This document shows, in pieces, positions 31,261 through 35,888 of a stretch of DNA of 35,888 nt. The translations under genes were made by a program, and so were the position numbers. The DNA is from Clostridia bacterium (GTDB lineage Bacteria > Bacillota > Clostridia > Oscillospirales > Ruminococcaceae): contig RZZW01000033.1 in NCBI GenBank assembly GCA_009929695.1, positions 1 to 35,888 on the forward strand. Reading direction: 5' to 3'. A model generated the notes under the pieces. The model was not told where the DNA came from, did not search any database, and worked only from the letters and a program-made list of their open reading frames with translations. Position 1 is the first letter of the stretch. Each line of letters begins with the position of its first letter.

Positions 31261-31812
31261 TTAGAATTGCACCTTCACGTTTTCGCGGTCAGATGCCGCC
31301 GCCTCAAACATAGCTGCCGGAGCAAAGCCGCCCACGCCCGCTATGATGCTGCTCGGGATAGTTTGGCACGCGTTGTTGTACTGCTTGACAACCGCGTTAT
31401 AGTATTTGCGCGCGTTTGCGATGTCGTTTTCAGTCTGCGAAAGCTTATCCTGCAAATCGACAAAGTTTGCGTTTGCCTTAAGGTCGGGGTAATTTTCACT
31501 CAGTGCAAAAAGCTTTGACACAGCGTCTGTCAGCATATTTTCCTGCTTGACCTGCTCTGCAATGTTCTTTGAGCTGCTTGCGGCGTTGCGCGCGCTCACA
31601 ACGGCGAGCAGCGTGTCCGCCTCGTGTTTTGCGTAGCCCTTAACCGTCTCAACAAGGTTAGGTATAAGGTCGGCACGCTTTTTAAGGTAAACGTCCATTG
31701 TTGAAAAACCCTCTTGGCAGTCGTTGCGCTTGCGGATGAGCGAGTTATAGGTTGCGAGTGCCCATATTGCAAAAATAACTACGATTGCGATGATTACATA
31801 AAGTGCTGTCAT
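31261..31812 (-). CDS. lemA: LemA family protein
   Basis: 183 aa from ATG 31812; the upstream in-frame ATG at 31827 is part of the ribosome binding site ATGGAGGC and is rejected. An N-terminal membrane helix (about 3-23) is followed by the coiled helical LemA domain. Hallmarks: YNSLIRKRNDCQEGFSTMDV, LKKRADLIPNLVETVKGYA, LSENYPDLKANANFVDLQ, ENDIANARKYYNAVVKQYN. LemA proteins sit at the membrane; function is poorly defined. Heads the two-gene operon with DUF2207. Confidence 0.94.
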   Translation of the reverse strand: MTALYVIIAIVVIFAIWALATYNSLIRKRNDCQEGFSTMDVYLKKRADLIPNLVETVKGYAKHEADTLLAVVSARNAASSSKNIAEQVKQENMLTDAVSKLFALSENYPDLKANANFVDLQDKLSQTENDIANARKYYNAVVKQYNNACQTIPSSIIAGVGGFAPAAMFEAAASDRENVKVQF

Positions 31813-31953
31813 AATAAATGCCTCCATAAATTTAATAGTGTTCTCATATAATTGTATTGTATCACAAACTCGCGCAAAACAAAACTTGCAAATATCCTCA
31901 AAATAATGTAAAATTAAAAGGCAATCCGTTTTTTAATCAAGAGAGGAAAGCTT

Positions 31954-32436
31954 ATGCTTAATTTAATGAAAAAATACGCAATAGTGTTTTTCGTTTCAAT
32001 GGTACCCCTCATCGAGCTTCGCGGCGCAATACCCATTGGCGTTGTGGGGCAGCAGCTTCCGGTTTTCGAGACGCTTGTCGTCGCTGTCATCGGCAATATG
32101 CTGCCTGTGCCCATCATTTTGCTTTTTGCAAAAAAAGTGCTTTTGTGGTGCTGCACATTCCCGGGCAAAGCGGGCAAAATATTCCAAAAAATTCACGAAA
32201 AAGGCATGAAGGCAAGTCTTAAAATACAAGAAAAATCAGGCAAGGGCATATATTGGGGCGTTTTTGTGTTCGTCGCAATCCCTCTGCCCGGCACCGGCGC
32301 ATGGACAGGCGCGCTCGGCGCAACACTGCTGGATTTAGACTTCTGGCCAAGCGTCCTCGCAATAATGGGCGGCGTAATAAGCGCAGGCTTAATAATGCTC
32401 GCACTTTCGTCACTTGGGGTTATGGCAATATATTAA
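31954..32436 (+). CDS. COG2426 small multidrug export family membrane protein
   Basis: 160 aa with four helices. It opens with the family pattern VSMVPLIELRGAIPIGV and has the loop VAIPLPGTGAWTGALGATLL, both diagnostic for the Sm_multidrug_ex (PF06695) family. The family is named for drug export but direct evidence is slight. GAGAGGAAAG is the ribosome binding site. The terminator begins at the stop codon, so the gene is monocistronic. Confidence 0.9.
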   Translation: MLNLMKKYAIVFFVSMVPLIELRGAIPIGVVGQQLPVFETLVVAVIGNMLPVPIILLFAKKVLLWCCTFPGKAGKIFQKIHEKGMKASLKIQEKSGKGIYWGVFVFVAIPLPGTGAWTGALGATLLDLDFWPSVLAIMGGVISAGLIMLALSSLGVMAIY

Positions 32437-32465
32437 AAAAAGCGCTGCTGCGGCAGCGCTTTTTT
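32435..32465 (+). terminator. Intrinsic terminator
   Basis: A-run, AGCGCTGC (32441-32448), loop TGCG, GCAGCGCT (32453-32460), T-run to 32465. Confidence 0.9.
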
Positions 32466-32475
32466 AGGCTTTACC

Positions 32476-32547
32476 GTAGGGCGGGGGCTTGCTCCCGCCG
32501 TGATTTACGGATAGCAGTCGCTACGGCGGGAGCAAGCCCCCGCCCTA
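32476..32547. repeat. GTAGGG...CCCTA element, interior type III, copy 2
   Basis: GTAGGCG-type opening (GTAGGGCGGGGGCTTGCTCC) and GGAGCAAGCCCCCGCCCTA at the close, with the last base of CCCTAC changed to A. Directly after a terminator and upstream of the sigma factor gene. Confidence 0.8.
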
Positions 32548-32647
32548 AAGGAAGTTTGAAAATTTTTTATAAAAGTTGAAGAAAACTAAACCTTACTCGC
32601 GTTACATAAGCAAGGGACGCAAATCAAGAAAGATTGGGGGTGGAGCG

Positions 32648-33160
32648 ATGACGTCTACGGAGTTCGGTCAGATAGCCGAGCAGTATCAGCGGCTCGTGTA
32701 CACAGTTTGCTATCAACTTGTACAGGACGCCGCCACCGCAGAGGACCTTTCTCAAGACACCTTCCTATCCGCATGGCTCCACCGCGATGAATGTCCCGCA
32801 CATCAATATAAGCCGTGGCTCGCACGTATCGCCTCAAACAAAGCCAAAGACCACCTTAAAAGCGCCTATCACCGACGCGTCGCCGCACAGGACGATGAAA
32901 CTCTGGCACTTTTCCCCGCCGAAGCGCAAAAGTATCAGCCCGAGGACATCACCGTTTCAAACGACGAGGTAAACGCAGTAAGGCAGACGATACTTAACCT
33001 AAAAGAGCCATACGCCAAGGTGTCGCGAATGTATTTTCTCGAGCAAAAAAGCGTCGATGAAATAGCCGCGGCACTTGGCAGACCGCTAAAAACAGTGCAC
33101 ACACAGCTTTACAGAGCAAAAATAATGTTAAAGGCAGAAATTGCCGAAAGGGGGTCATGA
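32648..33160 (+). CDS. ECF-type sigma-70 family factor
   Basis: 170 aa from ATG 32648 with GGGGGTGGAGCG as ribosome binding site; a longer ORF to 32576 is not supported. Region 2 (about 10-75: YQRLVYTVCYQLVQDAATAE, DLSQDTFLSAWLH, KPWLARIASNKAKDHL) and region 4 (about 110-165: LKEPYAKVSRMYFLEQKSVD, EIAAALGRPLKTVHTQLYRA) are present with no region 3, which defines ECF factors. It is followed after 4 bases by a zinc-type anti-sigma factor. Target promoters are unknown; ECF factors usually drive their own operon. Confidence 0.92.
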   Translation: MTSTEFGQIAEQYQRLVYTVCYQLVQDAATAEDLSQDTFLSAWLHRDECPAHQYKPWLARIASNKAKDHLKSAYHRRVAAQDDETLALFPAEAQKYQPEDITVSNDEVNAVRQTILNLKEPYAKVSRMYFLEQKSVDEIAAALGRPLKTVHTQLYRAKIMLKAEIAERGS

Positions 33161-33164
33161 GCAT

Positions 33165-33626
33165 ATGCAGCTTTTTAATGATGACGGTCACTTTACAGAC
33201 GAAGCGCTCAAAGCCGTAATAGACGGCAGCTTAGATGAGCTTAACCGCCTTGAAGCCGCCGAGCATTTAAGCTATTGCGACGAATGTCTTATGCGCTATA
33301 CCGACATGCTTTCGGACGACGAGCTTATGACGCCGTCAAAGCCGCTTGTGCCAAAGCAGCGCATACGTGAAAAAGGCGTGCAGATATTCCTAAACAGATA
33401 TCTCCCTGCCGCGATGGCTGCGGTGTTTGCCTTTGTGCTGTGGGGCACCGGAGTGTTCGGAGCTATAACAGACACACAAGGCTTCCAAAAACGTCAGGAA
33501 AAGCGCGTAGAAAATAGAACGTCGATAATGCAAAAGGCCGACGAAGCGATGAAATATCTCGATTCCGCACTTTTGAATATAATAGACACCGTCACAATGC
33601 AAAATCAAACCAAGCCTCACGCTTAA
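33165..33626 (+). CDS. Zinc-type anti-sigma factor, membrane anchored
   Basis: 153 aa from ATG 33165, with AAGGGGG 10 bases upstream. The N-terminal cytoplasmic part holds the ZAS motif HLSYCDEC (H-x3-C-x2-C, about residues 35-42). One membrane helix follows (about 82-102, YLPAAMAAVFAFVLWGTGVF), then an external coil-like region (QKRQEKRVENRTSIMQKADE) of about 50 residues. It most likely sequesters the preceding ECF sigma factor at the membrane until a signal arrives. It runs to a stop 10 bases before the AAGGAG that originally served the next gene. Confidence 0.85.
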   Translation: MQLFNDDGHFTDEALKAVIDGSLDELNRLEAAEHLSYCDECLMRYTDMLSDDELMTPSKPLVPKQRIREKGVQIFLNRYLPAAMAAVFAFVLWGTGVFGAITDTQGFQKRQEKRVENRTSIMQKADEAMKYLDSALLNIIDTVTMQNQTKPHA

Positions 33627-33642
33627 TTATTAAGGAGATTAT

Positions 33643-33813
33643 AGTGTGAAAGAACTTTCACACTATCCTTCGCGGGGCGATGCGCAGGGCGATACGTTCG
33701 CTTCGCTCGCTCCCGCCCCAATGCGCAATAATCATCTTATCATTCCTTGTACTTCGCGTGATAAGATGACGCCTTTATTAAAATTTGTGCCGACGCGAAG
33801 CGGCGGAATGGAT
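33643..33813. mobile_element. 171-bp non-coding insertion flanked by GATTAT direct repeats
   Basis: GATTAT occurs at 33637-33642 and 33814-33819. Removing the segment and one GATTAT restores AAGGAG, ATTATT, ATG: an ideal ribosome binding site and spacing for the gene at 33821. The inserted DNA contains the palindrome AGTGTGAAAG aa CTTTCACACT at its left end and TCATCTTATCA / TGATAAGATGA internally (about 33733-33770). No transposase; clear terminal inverted repeats are not evident. Insertion is inferred from the restored junction. Confidence 0.6.
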
Positions 33814-33820
33814 GATTATT

Positions 33821-34405
33821 ATGAAAAAGAACGCTTTCTTCACCTTTTGCTTTGCCTGCATCCCCGGCGCGGGGCAGATGTACATCGGCTACATGAAACG
33901 CGGCCTGTCCATAATGGGCGCGTTTGCCGCTGTCACAATGCTGTCAAGTATGTTTTACGTGGGCGCGTTAGCCGTATTTTTGCCCGTAATATGGGCCTAT
34001 TCCTTCTTCGACACATGGCATATCCGCAATCAGTCAGAGGAAGAAGCACAGGCTAACCCCGACGATTACGCCTTCCATATAAAAGAGCTTGCGGACGGCA
34101 CGCGTTTTCAAAGCCTTTTCACAAAACGCCATACCTATATAGGTATAGGCTGCGTCGTGTTCGGCGCGTACATGTTGCTAAATTCAGTCGTGCGCCCAAT
34201 TCTCAACGCGCTAGAGCTTTACTGGCTGTCCGATTTCTTCTACGAAGTGCCCACAATCGCAGTCGCAGTGCTCATAATAATGCTCGGATTGTGGCTCGTC
34301 AAAGGCCCGTCAGCGAAAGAGCCGACAGATACCTACACCGCGTTTAAAGGGGAGGGGGCGAGCACAGATGACAGCAAACCAGAACCCCCCACGCTCGGAG
34401 AATAA
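33821..34405 (+). CDS. Small multi-pass membrane protein, TM2-like N-terminus
   Basis: 194 aa from ATG 33821 (MKKNAFFTFCFACIPGAGQM). The start IPGAGQMYIGYMKRGLSIMG resembles the TM2 domain pattern (PGxGQxYxGxxxRG), with two further pairs of helices. The C-terminus is acidic. Third gene of the ECF sigma operon and presumably part of its response; the function is not recognised. Its ribosome binding site has been separated from the start by the 171-bp insertion, and only a weak GGATGA remains, so translation is probably reduced. Confidence 0.75.
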   Translation: MKKNAFFTFCFACIPGAGQMYIGYMKRGLSIMGAFAAVTMLSSMFYVGALAVFLPVIWAYSFFDTWHIRNQSEEEAQANPDDYAFHIKELADGTRFQSLFTKRHTYIGIGCVVFGAYMLLNSVVRPILNALELYWLSDFFYEVPTIAVAVLIIMLGLWLVKGPSAKEPTDTYTAFKGEGASTDDSKPEPPTLGE

Positions 34406-34406
34406 C

Positions 34407-34691
34407 ATGCCTGTGCGCAGGGTGGGCACAATAACCTCCGGCGCAACGCTCGTGATATTCGGCATAGTGCTGCTCGTGCGCACGTGCTTTGTAAATATCG
34501 ACATCGACTGGCTGTTTCGCTTTTCACCATTAATGCTTGTGCTGCTGGGCGCAGAAATTTTGATGACGGCAAAAAGCTCGTCAAAATACGTCGTAAAATA
34601 CGATTTCGCATCAGTCTGCATGTGTATTTTCGTAATGGTGTGCTCAATGTTCCTGACAGCAGGCAGCCTTTACTATACGGCGCATATATAA
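34407..34691 (+). CDS. Small membrane protein, LiaF/DUF5668-like N-terminal domain
   Basis: 94 aa from ATG 34407, with CGGAG at 34396-34400 and one base after the previous stop. A longer start, ATG 34368, preceded by GGGGAGGGGG, would overlap the previous gene by 38 bases. The protein opens MPVRRVGTITSGATLVIFG, like the membrane module of LiaF and related cell-envelope stress proteins, and has about three helices. Last gene of the ECF sigma operon; probable envelope role by analogy only. Confidence 0.7.
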   Translation: MPVRRVGTITSGATLVIFGIVLLVRTCFVNIDIDWLFRFSPLMLVLLGAEILMTAKSSSKYVVKYDFASVCMCIFVMVCSMFLTAGSLYYTAHI

Positions 34692-34698
34692 TAATTCT

Positions 34699-34724
34699 AG
34701 GGCGGGGTGATGTCACTCCGCCCT
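34699..34724 (+). terminator. Hairpin ending the ECF sigma operon
   Basis: AGGGCGGGGTGA (34699-34710), loop TG, TCACTCCGCCCT (34713-34724), then GTTTGC. The stem has 12 bp with one G-U. The T-tract is short. Confidence 0.6.
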
Positions 34725-34738
34725 GTTTGCGTACCACC

Positions 34739-34811
34739 GTAGGGCGGGGGCTTGCTCCCGCCGCAACTTACGGCTTACGGTCGCAACGGCGGGAGCAAGC
34801 CCCCGCCCTAC
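34739..34811. repeat. GTAGGG...CCCTAC element, interior type III, copy 3
   Basis: GTAGGGCGGGGGCTTGCTCC ... GGAGCAAGCCCCCGCCCTAC with the inner segment CGCAACTTACGGCTT also found in copy 1. Between the sigma operon and the last gene. Confidence 0.8.
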
Positions 34812-34919
34812 AGTACAATGATAATTTAAATGTAATATTTTTATTAAAACCATTGAGGTTTTCGCCCTATAATGGTAAAATATATAAGTATATTTGTATA
34901 TTTTAACAAAGGAAATGCT

Positions 34920-35786
34920 ATGCCACAGCCTTACACTTACCAGTGCACCGCAAAGGGCGCATGGGAGATTATTTTTAAAAATGACAACGTCACGCCCGCT
35001 TGCAGGCTTGGTGCGCTTGGCGCACAGCCGCTCAGGTGCTATAACCTTTTTCATAAAAGCCGCACAAATGCGCTTTGCGGCGAGGCGGATAAAATCGAAA
35101 ATCAAAACAGCGGAGATTTTCTCGACGCGCTTATTTCCGAGGCTCAAACTGAGATTGAACGCGACTACGCATTAGGCTTTCTTGCACACTACGCCGCCGA
35201 CGGCGCTCTGCGCCCGTATCTCGCGGGTGTCGTGCAGGGTGACGCGCGCCGCACAAGGCTTGAAGCCGCGCTTGACACGTATTTTCACGCCCGAGAAACA
35301 GGCGTTGCCTACGTTCCGCGCGCCGACGCAATGCCCGACATGACGCCCGAAATGCAGACGGAAATCTGCGCGCTTTTGCGCCGCGCCGCCATAGTCGCCT
35401 ACGATGATGAGCTTTCTTTAGAGCAGCTTTGCGACGCATTTTATGAGTATAAAGCGCTCTGCGGGCTGTCTTGCTCGCCAAATAATAAAAATGCTGTTAA
35501 AATTTTTATTTCCGACGCGCTTTTTATAAAGAAAAACGGCTACGTAAAAAGCCGCGTCACGCCAAGCGCCCCGCCAAAGGGCGGCTTTGCGCAGAACTGG
35601 CAAAACCCATACACCGCCGCAAGCTTCACCGATAACGGCCCCGACGCTCTGCTGCGTCAGGCAATCCGCGCCGCAACAGGCTATATGCACACCGCCCGCA
35701 ACTATTGGTGCGGCCGCATAACCTTAAAAAACGTCCGCTCTGTAGTGGGCTCAAACGTATATGAAACAGGGCTGCCGTGCGAATAA
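34920..35786 (+). CDS. Zinc-dependent phospholipase C-like protein
   Basis: 288 aa from ATG 34920, with AAAGGAAA just upstream; the frame is open to 34872 but that region looks like promoter. No signal peptide, unlike secreted clostridial enzymes. The central DYALGFLAHYAADGALRPYL matches the helical zinc-binding core (GxLAHYxxDxxxHP) of the Zn_dep_PLPC family, though HP is RP here. A second helix begins TYFHARETG. Cytoplasmic proteins with this fold are common in Clostridia and their substrate is unknown. A TATAAT lies at 34868-34873. Confidence 0.65.
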   Translation: MPQPYTYQCTAKGAWEIIFKNDNVTPACRLGALGAQPLRCYNLFHKSRTNALCGEADKIENQNSGDFLDALISEAQTEIERDYALGFLAHYAADGALRPYLAGVVQGDARRTRLEAALDTYFHARETGVAYVPRADAMPDMTPEMQTEICALLRRAAIVAYDDELSLEQLCDAFYEYKALCGLSCSPNNKNAVKIFISDALFIKKNGYVKSRVTPSAPPKGGFAQNWQNPYTAASFTDNGPDALLRQAIRAATGYMHTARNYWCGRITLKNVRSVVGSNVYETGLPCE

Positions 35787-35789
35787 TTT

Positions 35790-35814
35790 CCTCATCCGTC
35801 GCTCCTTCGTCGCG
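35790..35814. repeat. 25-base inverted copy of the repeat at 11132-11156
   Basis: CCTCATCCGTCGCTCC followed by TTCGTCGCG is the exact complement of 11132-11156. CCACCTT continues the match to the hairpin part of that repeat; after that, the sequence diverges up to the window end. Confidence 0.7.
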
Positions 35815-35888
35815 CCACCTTTCTACGCGCTAAGTGCCGACTTCGTCGGTTGCGCTACGCATAGCCTGCGGGCTAATCTCCTAAAGGA

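Noticed and set aside
33646..34056. 136-codon ORF starting at GTG right after AAGGAG
   Set aside because: It runs through the insertion and then overlaps the TM2-like gene in another frame. The sequence has no domain-like character and its composition is that of an out-of-frame reading. Its ribosome binding site belongs to the original start of the gene at 33821.

Overview
The window looks like a chromosomal segment of a low-to-moderate GC, monoderm, spore-forming (or formerly spore-forming) Firmicute, most likely an uncultured gut-type member of the Clostridia. The evidence is a SpoIVB-type spore protease (9811-11058, minus), an HPr protein, LemA, bactofilin and YitT-family genes, strong GGAGG-type ribosome binding sites, TTG starts, and several intergenic repeat families. 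The genus cannot be fixed from the sequence. No phage, transposase, CRISPR array or rRNA is visible; there is one tRNA, tRNA-Arg(ACG).

Layout. 1-2601: end of a branched-chain amino acid ABC operon (livM partial, livG, livF). 2865-4493: membrane GGDEF protein with a degenerate motif. 4632-4889 (minus): HPr-like protein lacking the regulatory serine. 5026-9707: lipoprotein, then a MacAB-type export cassette whose adaptor has a one-base frameshift near its N-terminus. 9811-11058 (minus): SpoIVB. 11466-11708: small XRE regulator. 11808-14264 (minus): P-type calcium-type ATPase, followed by a DUF378 protein and a GT-C-like membrane protein. 16164-19857 (minus): operon of beta-CASP metallo-beta-lactamase, aroA and tyrA. 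19944-20568: two tandem copies of a compact RNA/peptide module resembling type I toxin-antitoxin loci. 20644-23469: a yybP-ykoY (manganese) riboswitch with terminator controlling a second P-type ATPase. 23568-24431 (minus): YitT. 24761-24837 (minus): tRNA-Arg. 24914-26029: Nudix hydrolase and a NERD-like membrane protein. 26142-26256: candidate small RNA. 26361-29369: bactofilin, CNNM/CorC protein, TraX-like protein. 29382-31812 (minus): LemA and DUF2207. 31954-32436: COG2426 small exporter. 32648-34691: ECF sigma, zinc anti-sigma and two small membrane proteins, with a 171-bp insertion between the ribosome binding site and start of the third gene. 34920-35786: zinc phospholipase C-like protein.

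The strongest candidate for an undescribed system is the tandem pair at 19944-20568. Each copy encodes a 25-residue peptide under a strong promoter. Its ribosome binding site sits in a small hairpin that shows a compensatory base change between the copies. Long complementary 5' and 3' arms enclose the ORF, and a second strong promoter drives a terminated antisense RNA of about 90-100 nt over the 3' end. The peptide and arms are conserved between copies, but the antisense-covered linker has diverged, as expected for two insulated pairs.

Other notable points are intergenic elements that share GTAGGG...CCCTAC ends but carry exchanged interiors, purine/pyrimidine-armed terminators at three convergent gene junctions, and metal handling organised around two P-type ATPases of which only one has the riboswitch. 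All functional calls are from reading motifs by eye; no database search was run.
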